From: Bradyrhizobium elkanii WSM2783
Lineage (GTDB): Bacteria; Pseudomonadota; Alphaproteobacteria; Rhizobiales; Xanthobacteraceae
Assembly: GCF_000472865.1 (NCBI RefSeq)
Contig: NZ_AXAP01000002.1
Location: 372,001 to 436,000, forward strand
DNA length: 64,000 bases
Direction of reading: 5' to 3'
In this document: one piece after another, positions 8,002 to 16,184 of the stretch
How positions within the stretch are numbered: position 1 is the stretch's first letter
Layout of the letters: every line of letters starts with the position of its first letter
The notes under the pieces: model-generated
The model's input: the letters and a program-made list of their open reading frames with translations, nothing else
Told to the model about the DNA's origin: nothing
The model's database searches: none
Made by a program: the position numbers and the translations under genes

Positions 8002-8532
8002 ATGACCGCAACCACAGATCTCGATGCGCGTGCCTTCCGCCGGGCGTTGGGGCAGTTTGCCACGGGGGTTGCCGTGATCACCGCGCAGGCTGCCGACGGA
8101 AGTGCGATCGGGCTGACCATGAGCTCGTTCAATTCCGTCTCGGTCGATCCGCCACTGATCCTGTTCTCGATCGACCGCAAGGCCTTCAGCCTGGCCGCGA
8201 TGACGGAGGCCAAGGGTTATGCCGTGAACATCCTGGGGCACGATCAGGAGCATCTGTCGAACCAATTCGCCCGGGCGCTCGGCGATAAATGGACTGCGGT
8301 GGAGCACACGATCGGCCATATGTCGGCGCCGCTGATCGCCGGCGCGCTGGCGCATTTCGAATGCGTGCCTTACGCGCAGTATGACGGAGGTGACCATGTG
8401 ATCTTCGTCGGGAGGGTCGTGCGGTTTTCCGCCCATCCTCCCAAAGAACCGCTTATATTCTTTCGCGGGGCCTATCGCAGCCTTGCCGGAACCGAAAGCA
8501 GCCCGGAATGGCCGCTTCCAATGCACTACTAG
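8002..8532 (+). CDS. Flavin reductase family protein (HpaC-like reductase component)
   Basis: NAD(P)H:flavin oxidoreductase supplying reduced flavin to the HpaB-type oxygenases, 176 residues, full length for the family. Visible motifs are FRRALGQFATGVAVIT at the N-terminus, the flavin-binding region GLTMSSFNSVSVDPPLILFSID near residues 35-60 and the C-terminal GDHVIFVGRVVRF. It opens an operon with the second hydroxylase (30 bp downstream), a cupin and ubiX. It is the only flavin reductase seen in the island, so it probably serves both hydroxylases. The start at 8002 lacks a strong ribosome-binding site but fits the family N-terminus. Confidence 0.9.
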   Translation: MTATTDLDARAFRRALGQFATGVAVITAQAADGSAIGLTMSSFNSVSVDPPLILFSIDRKAFSLAAMTEAKGYAVNILGHDQEHLSNQFARALGDKWTAVEHTIGHMSAPLIAGALAHFECVPYAQYDGGDHVIFVGRVVRFSAHPPKEPLIFFRGAYRSLAGTESSPEWPLPMHY

Positions 8533-8562
8533 TAAATCCATCCAGGAGATCTCGAGGCCTTC

Positions 8563-10062
8563 ATGATCAAGACTGGCGCACAGCACATTGCGAGCCTACG
8601 CGACGGACGCGAAGTTTATCTTGATGGCGAGCTGGTGACCGATGTCACCACGCATCCGGCGTTTCGCGGCGCCGTGGCTTCGGTCGGTCGGATGTTCGAC
8701 TTCCAAAGCGCGCCGGAAAATCGCGAACTCATGACGTTTGAGACCGACACCGGCACCCGCGCCAATCGCATTTGGGAGTTGCCGGGCAGCTATGAGGCGC
8801 TGGTCAGGCGCCGGCGCGGGCTGGAAGCGTGGACAGCGCTGCATGCCGGCTTCATGGGGCGAGCGCCGGATCATGTCGCCTCGTGCATTGCGGGCATGTA
8901 TATGGGGCTCGAGGTCTTCGAGGCCTATGACAAGGAGCGCGCCAAGGCGCTTGCGGATTATTACCGCTACGCGCGCGACAACGATCTCTATCTGACCTAC
9001 GTCATCATCAATCCGCAGGCCGATCGCTCGAAGAGCGCCGCTGGGCAGTCCGATCCCTACCTGACCGCGGGCATCGTGTCGCGCGATGCTGACGGCATCG
9101 TTGTGCGCGGCGCCAAGATGCTGGCGACCGGCGGGATCATGGCCAATGAGGTGTTCGTCACCTGCATCCAGCCGTTGCAGCCGGGCGATGAAAAATACGC
9201 GATCTCCTTTGCGATCCCGATGAACACCAAGGGGCTCAAGATCCTCTCGCGCAAATCCTACGAGGCCGGGGCGGGCGCGGTGTTCGACAGTCCGCTGGCG
9301 AGCCGCTTCGACGAGAACGATGCGGTTCTGTATTTCGATGACGTTAAGGTGCCCTGGAACAGGGTGTTCATCGTCGATGACATCGCGATGTGCCAGAAGC
9401 AGTTCCACGTCACGCCGGCGCACGTCTACCAGAACTACCAGGCCATGATCCGGCTCTCGATCAAGTTGCGCTTCCTTGCGGGAATCGCGCACCGTATCGC
9501 GGAAACCAATGGCATCATCGGTTTCCCGCAAGTCAAGGAGACGCTCGGCCAGCTCGCCGCCGAGGTCAGCATGGTGGAAGCGTTCATGGTCGCGATGGAG
9601 ACCAAGGGCCAGCAGCGCGGCGTTTACTTTGTGCCGGATCGGCAGATGCTCTACGGGGCGCAGACCATGACGCAGCAGCTCTATGCCAAGATCATCAACG
9701 CGCTGCGCGAGCTTGCCGGCGGCGGCATGATCATGCTGCCGTCCTCCGTGAAGGATTTCGACAATCCGGATCTGGCCAAGCTGATCGGCAAGACCCAGCA
9801 GTCGCCGGCCGCCGGCGCGGTGGACAAGGTGAAGTTCTACAAGCTTGCCTGGGATGCGGTCGGATCGGAATTCGCCTCGCGGCATGCGCAATATGAGATG
9901 TTCTATGCCGGTGCGACCTTCGTCACCAAGGGGCATGCCTTCCGCACCTATGACTGGCAGAAGTCGGCGGCGTTGCTAGACAAGATGCTGTCGAGCTACG
10001 ATCTGACGGACGAATTGACCAATGGCCAAAAACCGGCTTCATCGTCCCGAGCGGTCGCCTAA
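8563..10062 (+). CDS. 4-hydroxyphenylacetate 3-hydroxylase (HpaB) family flavin monooxygenase, paralogue 2
   Basis: Oxygenase component, 499 residues, collinear with paralogue 1 without obvious large gaps. Shared segments are THPAFR, GRAPDHVAS, MANEVFV, NTKGLKILSRKSYE, ENDAVLYFDDVKVPWNRVF, YQNYQAMIRLSIKLRFLAG, AGGGMIMLPSSVKDF and WDAVGSEFASRHAQYEMFYAGA. It lies directly after the flavin reductase, making a classic two-component monooxygenase pair. It carries no Cys-x3-Cys cluster motif of the dehydratase branch. The two paralogues may act on successive intermediates or differ in substrate range. Substrate unknown. Confidence 0.9.
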   Translation: MIKTGAQHIASLRDGREVYLDGELVTDVTTHPAFRGAVASVGRMFDFQSAPENRELMTFETDTGTRANRIWELPGSYEALVRRRRGLEAWTALHAGFMGRAPDHVASCIAGMYMGLEVFEAYDKERAKALADYYRYARDNDLYLTYVIINPQADRSKSAAGQSDPYLTAGIVSRDADGIVVRGAKMLATGGIMANEVFVTCIQPLQPGDEKYAISFAIPMNTKGLKILSRKSYEAGAGAVFDSPLASRFDENDAVLYFDDVKVPWNRVFIVDDIAMCQKQFHVTPAHVYQNYQAMIRLSIKLRFLAGIAHRIAETNGIIGFPQVKETLGQLAAEVSMVEAFMVAMETKGQQRGVYFVPDRQMLYGAQTMTQQLYAKIINALRELAGGGMIMLPSSVKDFDNPDLAKLIGKTQQSPAAGAVDKVKFYKLAWDAVGSEFASRHAQYEMFYAGATFVTKGHAFRTYDWQKSAALLDKMLSSYDLTDELTNGQKPASSSRAVA

Positions 10063-10081
10063 ACTTCAGGAAAGTCGAAAA

Positions 10082-10462
10082 ATGGCAATCAACAAGCTTC
10101 ACGACGAGTTTCGCGCCATCGATATGTCCAGCGGGTGGGAGACGCCCCCGGGCTATCCGGCCGGTATCCAGCAGAAAATCCTCTCGGGCGCCCTGGATGA
10201 AGTGAACAAGCGCGGCAGCCGCACCCGGCTGCTTCGGTTCGAGCCGGGCGTTTACACGACCAAGCCGTTCGTGCACGAATATTGGGAAGAGGTGTTCCTG
10301 TTTTCGGGCGACCTGATCGTCGGCAATGACGAGCAGGGCAATGGCGGCGAGTCGTTCAAGCCGAATACCTATGCATGCCGCCCGCCGGGCGTCTATCATG
10401 GACCGTTCAAGTCGGTGACCGGCTGCCTTCTGATGGAGATTCACTATTTCGATCCCGCCTGA
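10082..10462 (+). CDS. Cupin domain-containing protein
   Basis: Small single-domain cupin, 126 residues. The ATG at 10082 (MAINKLHDEFRAIDMSSGWE) follows AGGAAAGTCGAAAA. An upstream in-frame codon at 10022 lies inside the hydroxylase gene and is rejected. The beta-barrel pattern includes RTRLLRFEPGVYTTKPFVHEYWEEVFLFSGDL, with His and Glu residues in cupin motif 1 position, and ACRPPGVYHGPF, with the motif 2 histidine. It lies between the hydroxylase and ubiX and overlaps the probable ubiX start. It could be a small dioxygenase, isomerase or ligand-binding accessory; context does not decide. Confidence 0.82.
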   Translation: MAINKLHDEFRAIDMSSGWETPPGYPAGIQQKILSGALDEVNKRGSRTRLLRFEPGVYTTKPFVHEYWEEVFLFSGDLIVGNDEQGNGGESFKPNTYACRPPGVYHGPFKSVTGCLLMEIHYFDPA

Positions 10463-11057
10463 GGGCGAGCCGAGGCGTCTGATCGTCGGCATCACCGGAG
10501 CATCCGGCGCCATCTATGGTGTCCGGCTGCTGCAACTATTGAAGTCGACGCCGATCGAGACTCATCTGGTGATGAGCCGGTCGGCAAAGATCACGCTGAC
10601 CCAGGAACTGGACGTCAAGGTTTCGGACGTAACGGCTTTGGCGGATGTTGTCCACCAGGTCGACAACATCGGCGCCTCGATCTCCAGCGGCTCGTTCAAG
10701 ACGCTCGGGATGGTGATCGCGCCGTGCTCGATGCGGAGCCTTGCCGAGATCGCCAGCGGCGTGACGTCGTCGCTGGTGACCCGCGCCGCCGACGTGGTCC
10801 TCAAAGAGCGTCGCCGGCTTGTGCTGATGGTGCGCGAGGCGCCGCTGCATCTCGGCCATCTCAAGTCGATGGTGGCCGCGACCGAAATCGGCGCCATCGT
10901 CTACCCGCCGGTGCCCGCGTTCTACGCACGCCCCGAGAACCTCGAGCAGATGGTCGACCATACGCTCGGCCGCGTCCTCGACCTCTTTGATATCTCGACC
11001 GATGTGGTCAGTCGTTGGCAGGGGCTTGCACCTGCCGACACCAAGGAGTCGCGTTGA
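10446..11057 (+). CDS. ubiX: UbiX family flavin prenyltransferase (probable ATT start)
   Basis: Makes prenyl-FMN, the cofactor of UbiD-type decarboxylases. The phosphate-binding RLIVGITGASGAIYGVRLL and later segments (IETHLVMSRSAK, GASISSGSFKTLGMVIAPCS, RAADVVLKERRRLVLMVRE, PLHLGH, PPVPAFYARP) match UbiX closely. No ATG, GTG or TTG lies between the in-frame stop at 10431 and the P-loop. TTG at 10539 would delete the P-loop. ATT at 10446 has GGAG seven bases upstream and gives about 203 residues; CTG at 10479 is the alternative. The start overlaps the cupin stop, suggesting coupling. The UbiD-family partner is at 11716. Confidence 0.9.
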   Translation: MSIPPEGEPRRLIVGITGASGAIYGVRLLQLLKSTPIETHLVMSRSAKITLTQELDVKVSDVTALADVVHQVDNIGASISSGSFKTLGMVIAPCSMRSLAEIASGVTSSLVTRAADVVLKERRRLVLMVREAPLHLGHLKSMVAATEIGAIVYPPVPAFYARPENLEQMVDHTLGRVLDLFDISTDVVSRWQGLAPADTKESR

Positions 11058-11620
11058 GCGGCGAGGCGCCTGGGCCGGAGCGGGGCGCCACGGCGGGCGC
11101 AATCGATACGGAAAGCTGGGCGTTTGCGCTGAAGCTTTATGCCGAGCCGGGCATCGCCGATGCCTGCCTTGCATTACAGAACGAATGCGGCGTCGACGTC
11201 ATGATGATGTTGATGGCGACATTCGCCGCCGTCCGCCGTGGGATTGCGCTGACGCCATCCGATGTCACGGCTATGGACGCGGCATGCCGCGACTGGCGTG
11301 AGCAGGTCGTGCTTCCGCTGCGCGCGCTCCGCACGATGTTGAAGTCGGGACCAGCGCCGGCGCCTAACGAGCAGACCGAGAAATTGCGGTCGAGCATCAA
11401 GGCGGCCGAACTGTACGCCGAACGGTTGCAGAATGAAGCGCTCGCGCAATGGCTTGCGAAGCTGCCGGCGCGGTCGCGTGCACTGCAGCGTAAGGACATC
11501 ATCAGCGCATTGCGAGCCGTGATTGATTTTGCGCTGCAAGAGCGCCAAGGCGAGCCGAGTGCGGCGCAGCTCTCGCTGATCGACGCGATTGTCGATCGAG
11601 CGCTTGGACCTTCCAACTAA
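11054..11620 (+). CDS. TIGR02444/DUF2390-like protein
   Basis: About 188 residues, predicted cytoplasmic and alpha-helical, resembling the TIGR02444 (DUF2390) family, whose function is not known to me. The features used are ESWAFALKLYAEPGIADACLALQNECGVDVMMMLM and DVTAMDAACRDWREQVVLPLRALR. The TTG at 11054 overlaps the ubiX stop by four bases (TTGA) and follows AAGGAG at good spacing, so it is preferred over an upstream in-frame start inside ubiX. It is the last gene of the reductase-hydroxylase-cupin-ubiX operon. This family is often found as a free-standing single-copy gene, so its place in a catabolic operon is notable. Confidence 0.75.
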   Translation: MSGEAPGPERGATAGAIDTESWAFALKLYAEPGIADACLALQNECGVDVMMMLMATFAAVRRGIALTPSDVTAMDAACRDWREQVVLPLRALRTMLKSGPAPAPNEQTEKLRSSIKAAELYAERLQNEALAQWLAKLPARSRALQRKDIISALRAVIDFALQERQGEPSAAQLSLIDAIVDRALGPSN

Positions 11621-11672
11621 GTCTGCGCGCACGGCGCGCACATCTTCAGCACGGCGTGCCTAGCAAGCAGGC

Positions 11673-11700
11673 TTGACTAGCTTTATTGCTTAGCTATTCT
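11673..11700 (+). promoter_or_regulatory. Promoter with 19-bp dyad operator before the UbiD-family gene
   Basis: TTGACT (11673-11678), 16 bp and TATTCT (11695-11700) form a moderate promoter. The dyad TAGCT-N9-AGCTA (TAGCTTTATTGCTTAGCTA, 11678-11696) fills the space between the -35 and -10 boxes, a strong geometry for repression. The ubiD-family start is 16 bp further downstream, at 11716. The arms match those at 3604 and 7962 exactly. Confidence 0.68.
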
Positions 11701-11715
11701 TGTTTAGTAATTTAG

Positions 11716-13149
11716 ATGGGATCGATCTTGCAGCCTGAAGTTCTCGATACGCGTTTCCGTTCGGCGCTGGCCCGTCTGGCGCAACGTGGCCGCATCCTCA
11801 CCTATGAAAAGCCGGTCGATCCGCACCTCGAGCTCGCCTCGATGTTGAAGAAGCACGACGGCAAGCAGGTCCTGCTGTTTCCGTCGGTCAAGGGCGCGGA
11901 CGTTCCGGTCGTCGGCAATCTCCTGAGTTCGAGAGAAAACTGCGAAGCGGGTTTCGGGCTGGATTTCAGGGGCATCCGCGGTCTCGTGCAGCGCGCCCTC
12001 GGTGGTCCGCTGAAGCCGGAGCTCGTGAAAGAAGTTCCTGTTCAGGAAGTGGTGCTGCGCACCGGCTTCGACATTACGAAGATCATACCCGCGCTGTTTC
12101 ACGCACCGGGCGATGCGGGCCGCTACATCACCGCCGGCATCGTGGTGGTGAAGGATCCGGTCACTGGCATCTACAACGCCTCCTACCATCGCCTGCAGCT
12201 CTTGGGGCCGGACCGCGTCGCGATCAAGCTCGACTTCGGTCGTCACTTGCGGCTGGCGTTCGAGCGCGCCAAGGAGCAGGGCAGGTCGCTGCCGGTCGCG
12301 GTCTGCATCGGCACCGACCTCGCGCTGCACTTTACCGCGGCGACTATGGGTTCGCAGATGCCGGAAAGCGCCGACGAGCTTGCCGTCGCGGGCGGGCTCG
12401 CGGGCCGTCCGCTCACGGTCGGTAAGGCAGTGTCGCAAGACATCCTGGTGCCGGCGGAGAGCGAGTTTGTCCTCGAAGGTGAGATCCTCGCCGACGAGGT
12501 CGCTCCCGAGGGGCCATTCGGCGAGTTCGTCGGCTTCGCCGCGCCGGCGGCCGACGCGCCGGTCCTGAAGATCACCGCGGTCACGCATCGGCTGCGGCCA
12601 ATCTACCACGTCATCAACGGCTTCGGACGCGAGACCATCATCCTGCGGAAATATGTACTCGAAGCCAGCCTTTTGAAAGTGCTGCAGTCGGCGATTCCAA
12701 TCGTTACTGACGTCGAGATGACGTCAGGTGGCCTGCATCGTTTCCACGCGGTGATCCAGGTCCACAAGCAGAGCCGTCAGCACAACGGGCTTCAGCGCAA
12801 CGCGATCTTGGCCGCATTCGGTGCGTTGAAGGATCTCGATCTCATCACCGTGGTCGACCACGATATCGACATCCGCGATCCCATCGACGTGGAATATGCG
12901 GTGGCGACGCGGATGGAAGCGTCCGCCGACCTGTTCATGATCCCTGGTGCGCGCGGCCACGAATATGTGCGCGTCAGCAAAGAGGGCGTGCGTACCAAGC
13001 TCGGCATCGATGCCACGGTGCCGTTCGAGGATCAGGACAAGTTCCGGCGGGTCGAATTCGCGCCGACGCCGGTAGAGCTCAGTGAATTCACCGCGGGCGA
13101 GGCGGTCGCCAGGAACGCTCTCGGCCTTGCGGGATCGAACATCACCTGA
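11716..13149 (+). CDS. UbiD family prenyl-FMN-dependent decarboxylase
   Basis: Reversible (de)carboxylase of aromatic, heteroaromatic or unsaturated acids, 477 residues, normal for the family. The catalytic pair of glutamates lies in EGPFGEFVG (Glu265 and Glu270), and the conserved arginine is in NASYHRLQLL (Arg159), completing the R-E-E arrangement. The C-terminal domain includes HRFHAVIQVHK, KDLDLITVVDHDIDIRDP and VEYAVATRM. UbiX is encoded 0.7 kb upstream. A ubiquinone role is unlikely given the setting with hydroxylases and transporters. UbiD relatives include decarboxylases of protocatechuate, vanillate, furan-dicarboxylate and pyrrole-2-carboxylate; the substrate here cannot be assigned. 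Confidence 0.92.
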   Translation: MGSILQPEVLDTRFRSALARLAQRGRILTYEKPVDPHLELASMLKKHDGKQVLLFPSVKGADVPVVGNLLSSRENCEAGFGLDFRGIRGLVQRALGGPLKPELVKEVPVQEVVLRTGFDITKIIPALFHAPGDAGRYITAGIVVVKDPVTGIYNASYHRLQLLGPDRVAIKLDFGRHLRLAFERAKEQGRSLPVAVCIGTDLALHFTAATMGSQMPESADELAVAGGLAGRPLTVGKAVSQDILVPAESEFVLEGEILADEVAPEGPFGEFVGFAAPAADAPVLKITAVTHRLRPIYHVINGFGRETIILRKYVLEASLLKVLQSAIPIVTDVEMTSGGLHRFHAVIQVHKQSRQHNGLQRNAILAAFGALKDLDLITVVDHDIDIRDPIDVEYAVATRMEASADLFMIPGARGHEYVRVSKEGVRTKLGIDATVPFEDQDKFRRVEFAPTPVELSEFTAGEAVARNALGLAGSNIT

Positions 13150-13189
13150 ACCATCTTCACTCAATAGATCACAGGCGGGGAAACGAAAG

Positions 13190-14155
13190 ATGATGCGAAT
13201 TGCGGCGGCCATTCTGTCGGCAGGCATGGCATTGAGCGCCACGGCGGCATCGGCGCAGGAGTGGCCGAGCAAGACCATCAAGCTGGTCGTGCCCTATGCG
13301 CCCGGCGGCTACACCGACTCAGTCGCGCGCATCACCGCGCGATATCTCGAGAAGGAATTGGGACAGACGGTGATCGTCGACAATCGCGCCGGCGGCGGCG
13401 GCATTGTCGGCTCCGACCTCGTGGCGAAGTCGCCGGGCGATGGTTACACGCTCTGCATCTGCAGCGTTGGTGCCATTTCGGTTGCTCCGGTCGCGCAAAC
13501 GACATCGTACGATCCGGTGAAGAGTTTCAAGCCGGTCAGTGTCGTCAGCACGATTCCGCAGACCGTGATCGTCAACCCGTCGCTCCCGATCAACACGATG
13601 CAGGATCTCGTTGCCTATGCCAAAGCCAACCCCGGCAAGCTGAGCTATGGGTCCAGCGGCGCCGGCGGCCTGATGCATTACTCGGTGCAGCTATTCGATG
13701 CGCGGAACGGCACCAAGATGACCCACGTTCCGTTCAAGGGCGGTTCGCCGGCCACGGCTGCTGTAGTGTCGGGCGAGGTCAATTTGTCATTCACCAACAT
13801 GACCGATGCGTTGCCGCAGATGGAAGCCAACAAGGTGCGCGCGCTGGCGGTGACGTCGGCCAAGCGCAACGAGTTCGCGCCGCAATTGCCGACGGTGTCT
13901 GAAACGGTGACGCCGGGCTACAGCGTCGAGTCATGGAACGGCCTGATGGCACCGGCCAGCACGCCGGACCCGATCATCGCCAAACTGTCGGACGTGCTGA
14001 AGAAGATGGCGGCGGACCCCGAGGTCAAGAAGAGCATGGCGGTGGTCGGCGCCTCGACCGTGTTCACCACGCCTGACGAATACAAGGCGCAGATCGCAGC
14101 TGAAGTCGAGCAGTGGCGGGAACTCCTCAAGGAAATCGCCGAGAAGAAGAACTGA
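13190..14155 (+). CDS. tctC: Tripartite tricarboxylate transporter substrate-binding protein (Bug/TctC)
   Basis: Periplasmic solute receptor of a TTT importer, 321 residues. The ATG at 13190 begins a signal peptide (MMRIAAAILSAGMALSATAASAQ) and follows a purine-rich GGGGAAACGAAAG. The frame continues upstream into the decarboxylase gene but without signal character. Bug-family features are EWPSKTIKLVVPYAPGGYTDSVARI at the mature N-terminus, the PGGYTD carboxylate-binding loop, VDNRAGGGGIVGSD and KSPGDGYTL. It is followed by tctB and tctA, a complete system that is often absent from isolated Bug genes. The ligand is probably a carboxylate, perhaps the pathway substrate. Confidence 0.93.
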   Translation: MMRIAAAILSAGMALSATAASAQEWPSKTIKLVVPYAPGGYTDSVARITARYLEKELGQTVIVDNRAGGGGIVGSDLVAKSPGDGYTLCICSVGAISVAPVAQTTSYDPVKSFKPVSVVSTIPQTVIVNPSLPINTMQDLVAYAKANPGKLSYGSSGAGGLMHYSVQLFDARNGTKMTHVPFKGGSPATAAVVSGEVNLSFTNMTDALPQMEANKVRALAVTSAKRNEFAPQLPTVSETVTPGYSVESWNGLMAPASTPDPIIAKLSDVLKKMAADPEVKKSMAVVGASTVFTTPDEYKAQIAAEVEQWRELLKEIAEKKN

Positions 14156-14192
14156 CTGGCCTCGGGATAGGTCAGCGGGAGGCAATATCAGC

Positions 14193-14645
14193 ATGAGGTC
14201 ATCTGCCGGACGCGGCAACAATACCGACTTCTATTCCGGCTTGCTGCTGATCGCGGTTGCGATCGTGGCACTGCTTTATATTCGAACGCTTTCAGTTGGC
14301 ACCGTCCTGGCGATGGGGCCGGGCTACTTCCCGCTCGGGCTTGCGCTCGTTCTGCTCGGCATGGGGCTTTGCCTCGCCGTCAAGGGACTGCTCGCCGAAG
14401 GCAGTCCGCTTGGATCGTTCCATCTGCGGCCGTTGATCTGCATCCTGCTGTCGTTCACGGCTTTCGGCGTGCTGGTCGAGCGTGCCGGGTTGATCATCGC
14501 GATCCTCGCGCAGGTGGCCATTGCGCATTTTGCCTCCGTCGAGACGCGTTGGCGGCAGAGCCTCGTGAGCGGCGTGCTGCTCGCGGCGGCCTCGGCCGTG
14601 ATCTTTGTGTGGCTTCTCAAGATTCCGGTGGACCTCTTGCCATGA
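14193..14645 (+). CDS. tctB: Tripartite tricarboxylate transporter small membrane subunit TctB
   Basis: Small inner-membrane subunit of the TTT importer, 150 residues with four predicted hydrophobic segments (starting FYSGLLLIAVAIVALLYIRT). The family GPGYFPLGLALVLLGMG motif appears near residue 42. It follows tctC by 37 bp and overlaps tctA by four bases (ATGA). Confidence 0.9.
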   Translation: MRSSAGRGNNTDFYSGLLLIAVAIVALLYIRTLSVGTVLAMGPGYFPLGLALVLLGMGLCLAVKGLLAEGSPLGSFHLRPLICILLSFTAFGVLVERAGLIIAILAQVAIAHFASVETRWRQSLVSGVLLAAASAVIFVWLLKIPVDLLP

Positions 14646-16144
14646 CCGATGTCTTCGCCCAGCTTGGTCATGGCTTCGCCGTCGCCGCGACGCCGATAAA
14701 TCTCTTCTTCTGCCTGGTCGGTGCCATCTGCGGCACGTTGATCGGTGTGTTGCCGGGCCTTGGTCCGGTCGCCACGATCTCGCTGTTGCTGCCGGCGACC
14801 TATGCGCTCAGTCCGGTCTCCGCGATCATCATGCTGGCTGGCATCTACTACGGCGCGCAGTATGGCGGGTCGACGACGGCGATCCTGGTCAACATTCCCG
14901 GCGAATCCACCTCCGTGGTCACCGCCATCGACGGCTACAAGATGGCCCAGCAGGGCAGGGCGAGCGAGGCGCTCGCGATTGCGGCCATCGGCTCCTTCAT
15001 CGCGGGATGCATCGGCACCGTCGTCATCGCGCTGCTTGGACCGCCGCTCGCCTTGATGACGCAGCAGTTCGCCTCGCCGGACTATTTCTCGCTGATGGTG
15101 CTCGGGCTCGTCTCGGCCGTGGTGCTCGCCAACGGCTCCGCGTTTCGCGCCATCGCGATGATCTTTCTCGGCCTGCTGCTCGGCATGGTCGGCATGGACC
15201 TCAACACCGGCGAAGCCCGCATGACCTTCGGCCTTGTTGAACTGTCCGACGGCATCAATTTCGTCGCGCTGGTCATGGGGCTTTTCGGCGTCGCCGAAGT
15301 GATCTCCAATCTCGAAGGGACATCGGTCCGCATCGTCAACAAGATGCGGATCGGCACCATCTGGCCGTCGTTCAGCGCATTGCGAGGGGCATGGGGCGCG
15401 GTTCTGCGCGGCACCGCGCTCGGCACGCTGTTCGGCATCCTGCCGGGCGGTGGCGCGACCATCGCGTCGTTCTCCGCCTACGCCCTCGAGAAGCGCGTCG
15501 CCAAAGATCGGTCTCGGTTCGGCAATGGCGCCATTGAAGGCGTGGCGGGGCCGGAAAGCGCCAACAACGCTGCGGCGCAGACTTCGTTCGTGCCGCTGCT
15601 GACGATGGGTATCCCGACCAGCGCCACCATGGCGCTGATGGTTGGTGCGTTGACGCTGCACGGCATCGCGCCCGGACCGATGATCATCTCCCGGCAGCCG
15701 GACCTGTTCTGGGGCCTGATCGCCAGCATGTTCCTCGGCAACGCAATGCTGGTGATCATCAATCTGCCGATGATCGGGATCTGGGTTCGTTTGCTCGCGG
15801 TTCCCTACCGGCTGCTTTATCTGGTCATCGTCGTCGTCTGCGCCATCGGTGTCTACTCGGTGAATAATTCGAGTTTTGACGTTTACATGACGGTCGGCTT
15901 TTCCCTGCTGGGTTACGTCCTGCGCAAGCTCGACGCCGAGCCGGCGCCATTGTTGATGGGCTTTGTGCTCGGACCCATGGTCGAGGAGAACTTTCGGCGC
16001 AGCCTGATCACCTCGCATGGCGATCCCATGGTCTTCCTGCAGCGGCCGATAAGTCTCGCGCTGATTCTGATCTCGGCAGCCTTGCTGATCTCGATCATGA
16101 TGCCGACGGTGCGGCAGCGTCGCGTCGAAGTCTTCCAGGAGTGA
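14642..16144 (+). CDS. tctA: Tripartite tricarboxylate transporter large permease TctA
   Basis: Main permease, 500 residues, about a dozen membrane segments. Signature TctA stretches are GTLIGVLPGLGPVATISLLLP near residue 35, YYGAQYGGSTTAILVNIPGE near residue 75 and FGILPGGGATIASFSAY near residue 265. The last two are the paired G-rich re-entrant loops. The ATG at 14642 overlaps the tctB stop. Gene order C-B-A after the decarboxylase implies co-transcription from the promoter at 11673. Confidence 0.95.
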   Translation: MTDVFAQLGHGFAVAATPINLFFCLVGAICGTLIGVLPGLGPVATISLLLPATYALSPVSAIIMLAGIYYGAQYGGSTTAILVNIPGESTSVVTAIDGYKMAQQGRASEALAIAAIGSFIAGCIGTVVIALLGPPLALMTQQFASPDYFSLMVLGLVSAVVLANGSAFRAIAMIFLGLLLGMVGMDLNTGEARMTFGLVELSDGINFVALVMGLFGVAEVISNLEGTSVRIVNKMRIGTIWPSFSALRGAWGAVLRGTALGTLFGILPGGGATIASFSAYALEKRVAKDRSRFGNGAIEGVAGPESANNAAAQTSFVPLLTMGIPTSATMALMVGALTLHGIAPGPMIISRQPDLFWGLIASMFLGNAMLVIINLPMIGIWVRLLAVPYRLLYLVIVVVCAIGVYSVNNSSFDVYMTVGFSLLGYVLRKLDAEPAPLLMGFVLGPMVEENFRRSLITSHGDPMVFLQRPISLALILISAALLISIMMPTVRQRRVEVFQE

Positions 16145-16184
16145 GCGGCCAGCAAGGCGCCGTAACGCAATCAGGAACGAGCGC

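Noticed and set aside
3684..10062. The two HpaB-type proteins as 4-hydroxybutyryl-CoA dehydratase/vinylacetyl-CoA isomerase
   Set aside because: The Cys-x3-Cys iron-sulfur ligands of that branch are not visible, and a flavin reductase is encoded directly upstream of the second copy.
10539..11057. A 172-residue UbiX starting at TTG 10539
   Set aside because: It would lack the GITGASG phosphate-binding loop, which is intact and in frame just upstream.
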